From Arthrobacter oryzae (lineage in GTDB: Bacteria > Actinomycetota > Actinomycetes > Actinomycetales > Micrococcaceae): a stretch of DNA of 64,000 nucleotides. Both the position numbers and the translations under genes were made by a program. Below are positions 37,855 to 46,950 of this stretch, piece by piece. Numbering within the stretch: the first letter of the stretch is position 1; each line of letters opens with the position of its first letter. Where the stretch lies: assembly GCF_003634095.1 (NCBI RefSeq), contig NZ_RBIR01000003.1, positions 372,001-436,000 of the forward strand, read 5' to 3'. The notes below the pieces were generated by a model. It ran no database searches, was not told the origin of the DNA, and saw only the letters and a list, made by a program, of their open reading frames with translations.

Positions 37855-38724
37855 CTAAGCGACGGCGCCGGCCATCCGCACGGCTGATGCGACAATCACC
37901 AGGGCCAGCACGGCGGCAAGGCCGACTGCCTGCACCAAGACCTGCCGAGGGCCGCGGGGCGTATAGGCAATGACGGCGGCGCTCAGGACACCGGTGACGA
38001 GTCCGCCCAGATGTGCCTGCCAGGCGATCTGGGGAACCATGAACCCGATGACACCGTTGATGGCGATCAAGACGAGGAGTTGCCGTACGTCTCCGCCGCG
38101 TTGACGCTGGACCACAAGCAGCGCACCGAAGAGGCCGAAGATGGCGCCGGAGGCGCCAACCAGGCCCACGGGTCCGTTGACGGGGTAGACCGGGGTCAGC
38201 AAGAGGAAGCCGGCCGAGCCTCCGATGGCGGAAATCAAGTAGATGGCCAGGAAGCGCACATGGCCCAGCAGCGGTTCAAGGATCTGGCCGAAAATCCACA
38301 ACGTGTACATGTTCAGGACAATGTGGAGCAGGAATCCTTGGGAGTGCAGGAACGCCGAGGTGAGCATCCGCCACGGTTCACTGTCCGTGTAGGCGGGGGC
38401 GTACGCCAACTGCTGGTAGACCCCGTCGTTCGGAACGATCCACTCCAGCGCATAGATGAGGGCGCACAGCCCGATAATCACGAACGTGGCGATGGGCTTG
38501 CCCGTGGTCACGGCGCCGCCGTAGACGGTCCTGACGTTCGGCGTCGTGTGTTTGGTTTCGTTGACGCAGTCAACGCATTGGAATCCGACGGCGGCCGCCC
38601 GCTGGCAATCCGGGCACGCCGGGCGCCCGCACCGCTGGCAGCGCACATAGGCGGGCCGGTCCGGGTGCCTGGGGCAGACCGGGACCTCCGCGGACGGCTC
38701 AGCCGCCGGAACTCCGTAGCTCAT
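37855..38724 (-). CDS. rhomboid-family intramembrane serine protease with N-terminal zinc-binding domain
   Basis: The 289-residue protein begins with a Cys-rich module, CPRHPDRPAYVRCQRCGRPACPDCQRAAAVGFQCVDC, a B-box/zinc-ribbon-like finger. Six membrane helices follow. The catalytic serine lies in GLVGASGAIFGLFG and the histidine in AWQAHLGGLVTG, so the Ser-His dyad is intact. It cleaves membrane proteins within the bilayer; the substrate is unknown. This zinc-rhomboid architecture is common in actinobacteria near the origin. It lies 9 bp downstream of the ppi gene in the same direction. Confidence 0.93.
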   Translation of the reverse strand: MSYGVPAAEPSAEVPVCPRHPDRPAYVRCQRCGRPACPDCQRAAAVGFQCVDCVNETKHTTPNVRTVYGGAVTTGKPIATFVIIGLCALIYALEWIVPNDGVYQQLAYAPAYTDSEPWRMLTSAFLHSQGFLLHIVLNMYTLWIFGQILEPLLGHVRFLAIYLISAIGGSAGFLLLTPVYPVNGPVGLVGASGAIFGLFGALLVVQRQRGGDVRQLLVLIAINGVIGFMVPQIAWQAHLGGLVTGVLSAAVIAYTPRGPRQVLVQAVGLAAVLALVIVASAVRMAGAVA

Positions 38725-38733
38725 TGGGGTGGG

Positions 38734-39279
38734 TTAGAGCTGTTCGATGTCAATGCTGTTGATGGTGACGTCCTCGACCGGGCGGTCGCCCATGCCGGTG
38801 CGGACACCCTCGATCGCGTCGACGACCCTCTTGGAATCATCATCGGCGACCTCGCCGAAGATGCTGTGCTTGCCCTGCAGCCAGCCCGTCGGGATGGTGG
38901 TGATGAAGAACTGCGAACCGTTGGTGCCGCGGCCCATCTGTACCCCGGCGTTGGCCATGGCCAGCTTGTAGGGTTCGTTGAAGGTCAGTTCCGGGTGGAT
39001 TTCATCGTCGAACTTGTAGCCCGGTCCGCCGGTGCCGCGGCCCAGGGGGTCGCCGGCCTGAATCATGAAGTCTTTGATGATGCGGTGGAAGATGGTGCCG
39101 TTGTAGAGCGGCGTGCCGGTCTTGTCCTCGCCCGTTTCCGGGTGGGTCCAGGCCTTCTCACCGGTGGCCAGGCCGACGAAATTGTCGACCGTCTTCGGCG
39201 CGTGGTTGCCGAAGAGGTTGACGACGATGTCGCCGAGGCTCGTGTGGATAGTGGCTTTTGCGGTTGCGTTGGCAGTCAT
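38734..39279 (-). CDS. ppiB: cyclophilin-type peptidyl-prolyl cis-trans isomerase
   Basis: The start is ATG 39279, giving 181 residues from MTANATAKATIHTSLGDIVVNLFGNHAPKTVDNFVGLA. The active-site segments FHRIIKDFMIQAGDPLGRGTGGPGYKFDDE and GSQFFITTIPTGWLQGKHSIFGEV are intact, including Arg, Phe, Gln and the Trp that binds cyclosporin. It is a cytosolic protein-folding catalyst. The frame upstream of the chosen start lacks similarity. It is likely cotranscribed with the rhomboid gene. Confidence 0.95.
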   Translation of the reverse strand: MTANATAKATIHTSLGDIVVNLFGNHAPKTVDNFVGLATGEKAWTHPETGEDKTGTPLYNGTIFHRIIKDFMIQAGDPLGRGTGGPGYKFDDEIHPELTFNEPYKLAMANAGVQMGRGTNGSQFFITTIPTGWLQGKHSIFGEVADDDSKRVVDAIEGVRTGMGDRPVEDVTINSIDIEQL

Positions 39280-39434
39280 AGGCCCTATTCTTCCACGGCG
39301 GCTGCGCACGCATAGGGCCGCACAGTCAGTTCCGCGCTGGGTGAAATCCACTGGAAATCGGTCTGAAGAATAGCCGGTGCGTTCCTAGACACGTAGGCTA
39401 ACAGCAGAACCGTCACATTAATCGGGAGGTAGTT

Positions 39435-40424
39435 GTGAAGAAAACGGATCGTATTGCCCGTGACCTTGAGCAGTCAGTCAGCACGGGAGTGGACACCGCC
39501 AAGGATTGGGCGGCCCCGCGGGTTGAAGCGGCCGTGAACTGGGCTGTTCCCCGTTTGCAGCATGGGCTGGATACGGCTTCTCCCAAGATCCAGGAGGGTC
39601 TCAAGTCGGCCGCCCAGAATTTGGCGGGCGGCGTTGCCACGGTCACCCCGCGACTTCAGGACAGCCTGGCCCAGCTTGCACCCAAAATCCACGACGCCGC
39701 GGACAGCGCCACCCCGCGTCTGCACGAGGCCGTGGACAAGGCAGCACCGGTGATTGCCAACGCCCGCGACCGGGTGGTCGTCGATTACCTGCCCAGGCTT
39801 TCCGACCAGATCGGCTACGCTTCCGACGCCGTTCACCGGACGCTGGAAAACGCTCCGGCCCATGTCGATGCCGTGGCGCAGAAGCTTGTTGATTCCGGTG
39901 TGGTCCACAACGTCAAGGGCCAGGCAAAGACGGCCAAGCGGCACGCAAAGGCTGCCGGCAAGAACATCAAGGCAGCCGCCAGCGACGCCGGCAAGACCGC
40001 TAGCGCGAAGCTGGGCAAGCCGCAGAAGCCCAAGCACCGCGGATTGCTGATCTTTGGCATCCTGGCCGCTGCAGTCGCCGCCGGTGTCGCCGCGTGGAGG
40101 GCTTCCCGGCCGGTGGAGGATCCCTGGAAGGTACCGACGCCGGTGACGCCGGCCCCGACGGCGGCCACCACTGTCAGCGACGCGCTTAAGGACACCGCCG
40201 ACCAGGCCGGTTCCGCAGCCGTTGCGGCAGCGGATTCTGTGGCGGACGCATCAGCAGAGGCAGCCGACTCCGCCGCTGCCGCGGCGGACGACGCAAAGGC
40301 CGCCGCCGCGGCCATTGCCGAGGACACCACAGAGGCAACTGCCAAGGCTGCCACCGATGCCAAGACCGCTGTGCGCAACATCGCAGCCAGCCTGAACAAC
40401 GGCAAAGACAAGCCGGGCAAGTAA
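39435..40424 (+). CDS. membrane protein with proline-led 11-residue repeats, unknown function
   Basis: The GTG start at 39435 follows an AGGTAG-type ribosome-binding site; the product has 329 residues. Residues 28-115 are eight consecutive 11-residue units, seven beginning with proline (PRVEAAVNWAV, PRLQHGLDTAS, PKIQEGLKSAA, then PRLQDSLAQLA, PKIHDAADSAT, PRLHEAVDKAA). A Lys/Ala-rich stretch precedes one membrane helix near 203-220 (LLIFGILAAAVAAGVAAW). The last 100 residues are Ala/Asp/Ser/Thr-rich. The repeats should form amphipathic helices. I know homologues only as uncharacterised actinobacterial proteins. Confidence 0.85.
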   Translation: MKKTDRIARDLEQSVSTGVDTAKDWAAPRVEAAVNWAVPRLQHGLDTASPKIQEGLKSAAQNLAGGVATVTPRLQDSLAQLAPKIHDAADSATPRLHEAVDKAAPVIANARDRVVVDYLPRLSDQIGYASDAVHRTLENAPAHVDAVAQKLVDSGVVHNVKGQAKTAKRHAKAAGKNIKAAASDAGKTASAKLGKPQKPKHRGLLIFGILAAAVAAGVAAWRASRPVEDPWKVPTPVTPAPTAATTVSDALKDTADQAGSAAVAAADSVADASAEAADSAAAAADDAKAAAAAIAEDTTEATAKAATDAKTAVRNIAASLNNGKDKPGK

Positions 40425-40502
40425 CAAAGTCCGGCCTACGCGGACGGAACGGACGAGGCGCCAGGCGCCGTCCGGTTTCCGGCAGTTGTAGTCCACCTGT
40501 CC

Positions 40503-40540
40503 AAGGGAGGGATTCCGCCACGGTGCGGGGTCCCTCCCTT
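40503..40540 (+). terminator. intrinsic terminator
   Basis: AAGGGAGGGA (40503-40512) pairs perfectly with TCCCTCCCTT (40531-40540) around an 18-nt loop and runs into TTGTTTC. It lies about 80 bp after the 11-residue-repeat gene and probably ends its transcript. Confidence 0.75.
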
Positions 40541-40613
40541 TGTTTCGTCCTGGGCTACCCCGCTGTCGCGCCGCCCCGGTTTGGATGGTGGCCCGGATGC
40601 TAAATTTGTGGGG

Positions 40614-41486
40614 ATGTCACCCCATAGATCACCCCAGGACGCCTTGCTCACTGCGCCGCCACCGGCTGTATCTATTGTGATTCCGGCGTACAACGAGGAA
40701 AGTGTGATCCGGCAGTGTCTGATCGCCGCGGTGTATCAGTCGGTGCCCGCCCACGAAATCATCGTGGTGGACAACATGTCCCGGGACCGCACAGCGGATA
40801 TCGTGCGGCAGATGCAGCTGGAGTACCCGGAAAGTCCCATCATCCTGCTCAGCCAGGACCGCGACCAGGGGCTCATCCCCACCCGCAATTTCGGTCTGGA
40901 CCACGCCACGGGCGATATCCTGGGCCGGATCGATGCCGACTCCGTGCTGGAGCCAGACTGGGTGGAACAGGTTCAGCATGCCTTCCGGGACGACTCGGTC
41001 CACGCGGCAACCGGTCCGGTGGTCTATTACGACATGCCGATGCGCCGGTTCGGGCTCAAAGCAGACGACAAAATGCGTCAGCTGATGCTCAAACTTGCCA
41101 AGCACCAGTACCACTTTCTTTTCGGGTCCAACATGGCGCTCCGCCGCTCCGCGTGGGAAACCATCCGCGCCGAGACCTGCCGCGACGAGCGGGACGAAAT
41201 GCACGAGGACATAGATCTTTCGCTGCATCTTGCCGATCACGAACTCCGGATCCAGTACTGGCCGCAGATGATCTCGGGCATGTCAGCCCGGCGGCTGGAG
41301 GACTCCCCCCGGGATTACCGCTATTACGTGACGCGGTTTGACCGCACCTACAAGGCGCACAACGTCAAAAAAATGGCCCTGAAGGCGCCCATGGTGGTGT
41401 TTTTCTCTGTTTATTTCCCGGCAAAACTGCTCCGGGCGATTCACACGGTCAACGCCCCCCAGCCGGCCCGCCGCGGCGGCCAATAA
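40614..41486 (+). CDS. family 2 glycosyltransferase
   Basis: The start is taken at ATG 40614 (290 residues); an in-frame ATG at 40581 is the alternative. The GT-A fold opens with VSIVIPAYNEESVIRQCLIA. DXD-type metal ligands lie in GRIDADSVLEPDW and the acceptor-site motif is RDEMHEDIDLSLHL. There is a weakly hydrophobic C-terminus but no clear multi-helix membrane domain. It transfers a sugar from a nucleotide donor to an unknown acceptor, possibly cell-wall glycan or lipid. No glycan cluster surrounds it. Confidence 0.9.
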   Translation: MSPHRSPQDALLTAPPPAVSIVIPAYNEESVIRQCLIAAVYQSVPAHEIIVVDNMSRDRTADIVRQMQLEYPESPIILLSQDRDQGLIPTRNFGLDHATGDILGRIDADSVLEPDWVEQVQHAFRDDSVHAATGPVVYYDMPMRRFGLKADDKMRQLMLKLAKHQYHFLFGSNMALRRSAWETIRAETCRDERDEMHEDIDLSLHLADHELRIQYWPQMISGMSARRLEDSPRDYRYYVTRFDRTYKAHNVKKMALKAPMVVFFSVYFPAKLLRAIHTVNAPQPARRGGQ

Positions 41487-41517
41487 CCGCAGCTTCACTG
41501 GCACGGCCAACGGCCGC

Positions 41518-42462
41518 CTAATCGGTCCCCAGCTCCGCCAGCCGCTCGGTTCCGGGCGCCTCGCCGCCGCGGCCCGCACCACCGCGCCCGCCGGAACGTG
41601 ACCCGCGCTGTCCCAGGACGACGACGGCGAGCCCCACCAGGATCATCGCGAGTCCCGCATAAGTCCCGGCCGGCAGCGTCTCGCCCAGAAAAGCGGCGGC
41701 CAGCAGGGCTGCTCCCGGAATCTCCAGCAAGATGATCATGGATACGAGCAGCGGGCTCATGGTGGCCAGCAGGTGGTTGAACGCGGTGTGCCCCACGAGC
41801 TGCGCGCACACGGTGATGGCCAGGATCCCCAGCCACCCGGACGCTTCAAACCCCGCCAGCGGCTGTCCGACCACCAAAGCCATGCCCGCCACGATCGCGG
41901 CGCACATGCCATAACAAAGTGTTGTGTAGACACCCGTGCTCATGCTTTGACGCGCCTTGCCCCCGGCGAGCGTGTAGATCCCCGCCAGCGCGCCGCCGGC
42001 AACGGCGAGGAGATCGCCCAGGAGCGCCCCTGGCGAGGTCCCCATGTCGAAGCCGGTAATCGTCACGACGCCGGCGAATGCGGTCCCCAGCCCTACCAGG
42101 ACCGGCCAGCGGTGCCGGACACCCCGGAACATCTGGAAGAGGGCAATCCAGCCCGACTGAAGGCACACCAATGCCGTCGCGGCCGCGACCGACGTCAATT
42201 GCAGCGAGGTAATGAAACAGGCAAAGTGCAAGGCGAGGGCCACCGCCGCGGCCAGCGACCAACGGAACTCGGCACCGGTCACCTTTCCGAACTCACGGGG
42301 GCTCCGGACCAACACAGGACCGGCCATCACGACGGAGCCAATCGCGTTGCGCCAGAAGGCGATGGCGAGGGCACTCACGGAGGTGGCACCCAGCGTGGCA
42401 GCGATCAGCGGCCCGGAGGAGGCAACGCCCAGTACGCCAATCGCGGCAAGGAAGAAGTTCAC
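41518..42462 (-). CDS. EamA/DMT-family transporter
   Basis: The start is placed at GTG 42462 after a GGAG ribosome-binding site, giving 314 residues from VNFFLAAIGVLGVASSGPLIAATL. The longer open frame to 42588 adds a non-hydrophobic leader. About ten membrane helices form two EamA repeats, with SVSALAIAFWRNAIGSVVM in the first and GHTAFNHLLATMSPLLVSMIILLEIPGAALLAAAFLGE in the second. It is probably a metabolite exporter. The C-terminus is Gly/Arg-rich. The substrate cannot be deduced. Confidence 0.9.
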   Translation of the reverse strand: MNFFLAAIGVLGVASSGPLIAATLGATSVSALAIAFWRNAIGSVVMAGPVLVRSPREFGKVTGAEFRWSLAAAVALALHFACFITSLQLTSVAAATALVCLQSGWIALFQMFRGVRHRWPVLVGLGTAFAGVVTITGFDMGTSPGALLGDLLAVAGGALAGIYTLAGGKARQSMSTGVYTTLCYGMCAAIVAGMALVVGQPLAGFEASGWLGILAITVCAQLVGHTAFNHLLATMSPLLVSMIILLEIPGAALLAAAFLGETLPAGTYAGLAMILVGLAVVVLGQRGSRSGGRGGAGRGGEAPGTERLAELGTD

Positions 42463-42578
42463 GCTCCAACAGTAGTGGGGCAGGGCGACGAAGGGTGCTT
42501 CCGCGCGTCCTTGACCGCTGCTTGGCGTGGTGTCAGTCTTTAATCGCGGTCTCGCCATCAGAGCAGAAGGAGACCAAC

Positions 42579-42947
42579 ATGGCTTCAATGATCCGCAAGA
42601 GTTTCGATGATCCGGAAGAAACGCGCCCCTTCAAGGACGCGACCGGCCAGCTGGAGCTAGTCAATCTTGACGCCGGCGCTGTGGGACGTGCGACCTTTCT
42701 CCCGGGGTGGAAGTGGTCCCAGCACGTCAAACCAATTGTCCAGACGGACAGCTGCATGGCTGCCCACGTCGGCTACACGGTTTCCGGCCGGCTGAAAGTC
42801 GTCATGGACGACGGTGAAGAGATCGAATACGGGCCCGGCGACTTCGGCGTCATCCCGCCGGGTCATGATGCGTGGGTACTCGGCGACGAACCCTACGTGT
42901 TCATTGACTGGCAGGGTATGGCCGACTACGCCAAGCCGAAGGAGTGA
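42579..42947 (+). CDS. cupin-domain protein
   Basis: The start at ATG 42579 follows AGAAGGAG and gives 122 residues. The cupin barrel includes FLPGWKWSQHVKPIVQTDSCMAAHVGYTVSGRLKVVMDDGEEIEYGPGDFGVIPPGHDAWVLGDEPYVFIDWQG. Potential metal ligands are His in SQHV and AAHVG, Glu, and the His of PGHDAW. Similar stand-alone cupins are widespread and have no assigned function. It is a single gene. Confidence 0.85.
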   Translation: MASMIRKSFDDPEETRPFKDATGQLELVNLDAGAVGRATFLPGWKWSQHVKPIVQTDSCMAAHVGYTVSGRLKVVMDDGEEIEYGPGDFGVIPPGHDAWVLGDEPYVFIDWQGMADYAKPKE

Positions 42948-42984
42948 GGGCGTCGGCACCTCCCTTGGGCCGGACATGCAAAAA

Positions 42985-43014
42985 GCCCCGGACCGCGTTT
43001 CCGCGATCCGGGGC
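42985..43014 (-). terminator. intrinsic terminator after tRNA-Ala
   Basis: Arms 42985-42997 and 43002-43014 form a 13-bp stem with one mismatch and a GAAA loop on the minus strand. Five T residues follow on that strand (42984-42980). It lies 8 bp beyond the encoded CCA of tRNA-Ala and may also end the converging cupin transcript. Confidence 0.85.
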
Positions 43015-43022
43015 CATTCCTA

Positions 43023-43098
43023 TGGTGGAGGCACGGGGACTCGAACCCCGAACCCCCTGCTTGCAAAGCAGGTGCGCTACCAATTGCGCCATGCCCCC
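43023..43098 (-). tRNA. tRNA-Ala (anticodon TGC)
   Basis: On the minus strand the acceptor GGGGGCA pairs with TGCCTCC (one G-U). The D-arm GCGCAATTGGTAGCGC, anticodon loop TTTGCAA and T-arm CGGGGTTCGAGTCCCCG are all canonical. The anticodon TGC decodes GCA, and GCG/GCU by wobble. The discriminator is A and the CCA end is encoded (43023-43025). Confidence 0.96.
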
Positions 43099-43169
43099 AT
43101 AAGAAGCAACCCGTCAATCATACCCTAGTTCCGGAGACTGTCTTCCAGCTTCCATCCCAGGGCCCCGGG

Positions 43170-43286
43170 CTAATCAACCGTGTCGGTTGAGTTGCTCCAG
43201 ATCACTTTCCGGGCTTCGGATTCCTGCACTTTTCTGTAGAGGAAAACGCCTGCGACCGTAGCTGCGATAACCAGCAACTTCTTCAC
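43170..43286 (-). CDS. DLW-39 family micro-protein
   Basis: A 38-codon gene starts at GTG 43286 (an in-frame GTG at 43292 is also possible). It reads MKKLLVIAATVAGVFLYRKV, then QESEARKVIWSNSTDTVD and a TAG stop. The basic start, single hydrophobic helix and the C-terminal (D/V)(L/I)W-acidic ending match the actinobacterial DLW-39 micro-protein family, normally found just upstream of gyrA between tRNA genes, as here. It is predicted to be a membrane-anchored peptide of unknown function. Confidence 0.88.
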   Translation of the reverse strand: MKKLLVIAATVAGVFLYRKVQESEARKVIWSNSTDTVD

Positions 43287-43354
43287 ACGCACCCCGTTCC
43301 GGTTCAGTCATCGACGAACCTTCACTATTCTCCGCAGAACCAGTACAGGTTCCG

Positions 43355-43428
43355 TGGGCGTACCAGGACTTGAACCTGGGACCTCTTCGTTATCAGCGAA
43401 GCGCTCTAACCGCCTGAGCTATACGCCC
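43355..43428 (-). tRNA. tRNA-Ile (anticodon GAT)
   Basis: On the minus strand the acceptor GGGCGTA pairs perfectly with TACGCCC. The D-arm AGCTCAGGCGGTTAGAGC, anticodon loop CTGATAA and T-arm CCAGGTTCAAGTCCTGG are canonical. GAT decodes AUC/AUU. CCA is not encoded. The tRNA-Ile/tRNA-Ala pair beside gyrA is usual in actinobacteria. Confidence 0.96.
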
Positions 43429-43526
43429 CGATGCCTCATCGGGCCGAGATATGACTGTACAGCACATCCCGGCCCGATCTCAAATCGAGGCATTTTCCCG
43501 CAGAATTCCGGGGAAAAGTGAGGGAT

Positions 43527-44159
43527 TTAGTCGTCCGTGAGGGTCACACCGATGCCGCCCACGAGGGTGGCCGCGATGTTGTAGAGCACGGCGGAGAGCA
43601 TGGACAAGGCCGTCAGCAGCACCACGTTGATCACGGCGATGATGGTCGCAAAAGAGGCCACCTGCCCGAGGGACGCGACCTTCTTCAGTTCGAAGCCGCC
43701 GCCTTCGGAACCCGCGAGAGTCCCGAGAAGGCTATCCACCTGGTCAAAGATCCCGGTGAGGTCCAGAACGGTCCAGAGCACGATTGCCGCCACGACGGTG
43801 ACTATGCCCAGGGCCACGGAGAGCAGGAACGCCATTTTCAGCACGGACCAGGGGTCCACCTTGCTGACCAGCAGCCTGGCGCGGCGGACTTTGGCCTTGG
43901 GAGCAGGCTTGATGAGCCCGGCGTTGTTCTGTCCGCCGGACTGGGCGGGACGCTGGCCGGGAACGCTGGGGCGCTGGCCCGGCACCGCCGGACGCTGGCC
44001 TGGGGCCGCGGGACGCTGCCCCTGCCCTGCGGCTGCACCCGAGGCGGGGCGCTGCTGCGGACGCGAGGGAGCGCCCACTCGCGGCGCTGTGGCGGGTTGC
44101 CGCACTCCGCCCGGCACGCCGCTGCTCGGCTGCTTGGGATATGAGTCGGAATTACTCAC
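43527..44159 (-). CDS. DUF3566 transmembrane protein
   Basis: The 210-residue protein has a Pro/Gln/Arg-rich disordered N-terminus with repeats of the form PGQRP(A/S)VPGQRP. The DUF3566 domain follows: [60 protein letters not shown], then a second helix [21 protein letters not shown]. In mycobacteria the homologue (CwsA-like neighbourhood, Rv0007) is a membrane protein next to gyrA of uncertain role in division. The GTG start overlaps the gyrA stop (44156-44159), so it is coupled to gyrase. Confidence 0.92.
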   Translation of the reverse strand: MSNSDSYPKQPSSGVPGGVRQPATAPRVGAPSRPQQRPASGAAAGQGQRPAAPGQRPAVPGQRPSVPGQRPAQSGGQNNAGLIKPAPKAKVRRARLLVSKVDPWSVLKMAFLLSVALGIVTVVAAIVLWTVLDLTGIFDQVDSLLGTLAGSEGGGFELKKVASLGQVASFATIIAVINVVLLTALSMLSAVLYNIAATLVGGIGVTLTDD

Positions 44160-46891
44160 TCGTTACCTCCGGTGTTGTCTTCGTCCAGCTCGGCATTGCC
44201 TGATGACTCATCTGACTCCGGGGCCGGTACTGATTCTGCCGCTGCGGACGTCTCTTGCAGTCCGCGATCTTCAGCCAACGTTACGTCATCCGGCGAGGAA
44301 GCCCGACTTTCAGCATCCTCACCTGCAACTTCACCGGCGTTGTCGCCGTCGGCCGAATCGTCGCCGACGAGTCCGCGTTCGCTGTTGCGTGCCACCGCGA
44401 TGATGCGGTCGTTCTTGTCCGGCTTGGCGAAGATGACGCCCATGGTGTCGCGGCCCTTGGCCGGCACTCCGGTGACCGAGGAACGGACCACCTTGCCGCC
44501 CTCCATGACCACCAGGACTTCATCCTCTTCCTGGACGATGAGGGCGCCGACCAGATGTCCGCGCTCCTCCTGGTACTTGCCCACCTTGATACCGAGGCCG
44601 CCGCGGCCCTGAAGCCGGTATTCCTCAACGGCGGTCCGCTTGGCAAAGCCGCCTTCGGTGACAATGAAAACGAACGATCCGTCCTTGACGACGTCGGCCG
44701 CGAGCAGCTCATCGTCCTCACGGAACTTCATGCCCGTCACGCCGGAGGTGGCCCGTCCCATCGGGCGCAGGGCATCATCCGTCGCGGTGAACCGCACGGA
44801 CTGGCCCTTGCGCGAGACCAGCATGAGGTCGTCGGTTTCGGAGACCAGCTGGGCCGAGACGAGCTCGTCGCCGTCGCGGAGGTTGATGGCGATGACGCCG
44901 GCGGACCGGTTGGTGTCGTAATCCTCCAGCCGGGTCTTTTTGACCAGGCCGCGCTTGGTGGCGAGCACCAGGTACGGGGCGTGCTGGTAGTCCCGCAGGT
45001 CCAGCACCTGGGCGATGTGTTCGTCCGGCTGGAAGGCCAGCAGGTTGGCCACGTGCTGGCCCTTCGCGTCCCGTCCGGCTTCGGCCAACTCGTAGGCCTT
45101 GGCGCGGTAAACGCGTCCGAGGTTGGTGAAGAAGAGCAGCCAGTGGTGGGTGGTGGTGACGAAGAAGTGCTCGACGACGTCGTCGCCGCGCAGCTGGGCG
45201 CCCTTGATGCCCTTGCCACCGCGCTGCTGGGAACGGTAGTTGTCACTGCGGGTGCGCTTGACGTAGCCGCCGCGAGTGATGGTGACCACCATTTCCTCTT
45301 CGGGGATCAGGTCTTCCATGGACATGTCGCCGTCGAAGCCCATGAGCACCTTGGTGCGTCGGTCGTCGCCGTGCTTGGCCACGATTTCGCCCAGCTCAGT
45401 GCTGATGATTTCGCGCTGGCGCTCTTCGGAGGCCAGGATCGAGTTGTACTCGGCGATCAGGGCTTCGAGCTCGGCGTGGCGGTCCTGGATCTTCTGGCGT
45501 TCCAGCGCCGCGAGCCGTCGCAGCTGCATGTCCAGGATGGCCCGGGCCTGCAGTTCATCGATGTCCAGCAGCTCCATGAGCCCGTCGCGTGCGGCCTCGG
45601 TGGTGTTGGAGGCGCGGATGAGTGCGATGACCTCGTCCAGCATGTCCAGCGCCTTGAGCAGGGCCCGGAGGATGTGTGCTTCTTCCTCGGCCTTGCGGAG
45701 GCGGTAGCGCGTGCGGCGCGCGATGACGTCCATCTGGTGGGTGACCCAGTGCCGGATGAACGCGTCGAGGCTGAGCGTGCGCGGCACGCCGTCGACGATG
45801 GCAAGCATGTTGGCTGCGAAGTTGTCCTGCAGCTGGGTGTGCTTGTAGAGGTTGTTCAGCACCACCTTTGCCACGGCATCGCGCTTGAGCACGATGACCA
45901 GGCGCTGGCCGGTGCGGCCAGAGGTCTCGTCGCGGAGATCGGCGATGCCGGAGATCTTGCCGTCCCTGACCAGTTCGGCGATCTTGATCGCCAGGTTGTC
46001 CGGGTTGGCCTGGTACGGCAGTTCGGTGACCACCAGGCACGTGCGGCCCTGGAGCTCCTCGACGTTGACCACGGCGCGCATCGTGATGGATCCGCGGCCC
46101 GTGCGGTAGGCGTCCTCGATGCCCTTGTGGCCCAAGATGGTGGCGCCGGTGGGGAAATCCGGTCCCTTGATCCGCAGGAGGAGCTCTTCGAGCAGCTCCT
46201 CGCGGCTGGCCGTCGGGTTCTGGAGATACCACTGGACGCCGTCGGCGACTTCGCGGAGGTTGTGCGGCGGGATGTTCGTGGCCATGCCGACGGCGATGCC
46301 CGAGGAGCCGTTGACCAGCAGGTTGGGGAACCGGGCCGGCAGGATGGTCGGTTCCTGGTTCTTGCCGTCGTAGTTGTCCTGGAAGTCGACGGTTTCCTCG
46401 TCGATGTCCCGGACCATCTCCATGGCAAGCGGCGCCATTTTGGTTTCGGTGTACCGCGGGGCGGCGGCGCCGTCGTTGCCGGGCGAGCCGAAGTTTCCCT
46501 GGCCGAGGGCCAGCGGATAGCGCATGGTCCAGTCCTGGATCAGCCGCACCAGGGCATCGTAGATCGCGGTGTCGCCGTGCGGGTGGTACTGGCCCATGAC
46601 CTCGCCGACGACGCGGGCACATTTGTTGAACGAGCGGTCCGGGCGGTAGCCGCCGTCGAACATCGCGTACAGCACGCGGCGGTGGACCGGCTTGAGGCCG
46701 TCGCGGACATCGGGCAGGGCCCGGCCGACGATGACGGCCATGGCGTAGTCGAGGTAGGAGCGCTGCATTTCGGTCTGCAGGTCCACCTGCTCGACGCGGT
46801 CGGTTAGCACGTCGCCGTCGAGAATGGCGCCTTCAAGGACGGGCTCGGAGCCGGCCGAACCGGCCGGGACCTCGGGTGTTTCGTCACTCAT
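44156..46891 (-). CDS. gyrA: DNA gyrase subunit A
   Basis: The 911-residue subunit has the catalytic tyrosine Tyr147 in [11 protein letters not shown] and the quinolone-determining region [16 protein letters not shown] (Asp107-Thr108, where E. coli has Asp82-Ser83). The C-terminal beta-pinwheel holds the GyrA-box QQRGGKG. The acidic tail (about 70 residues) is longer than in E. coli and is rich in Asp/Glu/Ser. It introduces negative supercoils with GyrB. It lies 59 bp after gyrB and overlaps DUF3566. Confidence 0.98.
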   Translation of the reverse strand: MSDETPEVPAGSAGSEPVLEGAILDGDVLTDRVEQVDLQTEMQRSYLDYAMAVIVGRALPDVRDGLKPVHRRVLYAMFDGGYRPDRSFNKCARVVGEVMGQYHPHGDTAIYDALVRLIQDWTMRYPLALGQGNFGSPGNDGAAAPRYTETKMAPLAMEMVRDIDEETVDFQDNYDGKNQEPTILPARFPNLLVNGSSGIAVGMATNIPPHNLREVADGVQWYLQNPTASREELLEELLLRIKGPDFPTGATILGHKGIEDAYRTGRGSITMRAVVNVEELQGRTCLVVTELPYQANPDNLAIKIAELVRDGKISGIADLRDETSGRTGQRLVIVLKRDAVAKVVLNNLYKHTQLQDNFAANMLAIVDGVPRTLSLDAFIRHWVTHQMDVIARRTRYRLRKAEEEAHILRALLKALDMLDEVIALIRASNTTEAARDGLMELLDIDELQARAILDMQLRRLAALERQKIQDRHAELEALIAEYNSILASEERQREIISTELGEIVAKHGDDRRTKVLMGFDGDMSMEDLIPEEEMVVTITRGGYVKRTRSDNYRSQQRGGKGIKGAQLRGDDVVEHFFVTTTHHWLLFFTNLGRVYRAKAYELAEAGRDAKGQHVANLLAFQPDEHIAQVLDLRDYQHAPYLVLATKRGLVKKTRLEDYDTNRSAGVIAINLRDGDELVSAQLVSETDDLMLVSRKGQSVRFTATDDALRPMGRATSGVTGMKFREDDELLAADVVKDGSFVFIVTEGGFAKRTAVEEYRLQGRGGLGIKVGKYQEERGHLVGALIVQEEDEVLVVMEGGKVVRSSVTGVPAKGRDTMGVIFAKPDKNDRIIAVARNSERGLVGDDSADGDNAGEVAGEDAESRASSPDDVTLAEDRGLQETSAAAESVPAPESDESSGNAELDEDNTGGNE

Positions 46892-46950
46892 AGTCTATAT
46901 TTTCCGTTTCAGGTATATATCAGCTCTGGAATATTCGGAGGCTTTCGCCG

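Noticed and set aside
37494..37895. 133-codon minus-strand repeat protein (APGPGARHSLC units)
   Set aside because: It is a translation of the 36-bp GC-rich tandem repeat; there is no plausible start and it overlaps DnaA boxes.
37855..38724. mobile element or phage near the DnaA-box region
   Set aside because: No transposase, integrase, terminal repeats or target duplications were seen anywhere in the window.
44255..46807. 850-codon plus-strand open frame
   Set aside because: It is the antisense of gyrA; the protein on the other strand is unmistakable and this frame has no ribosome-binding site or domain.
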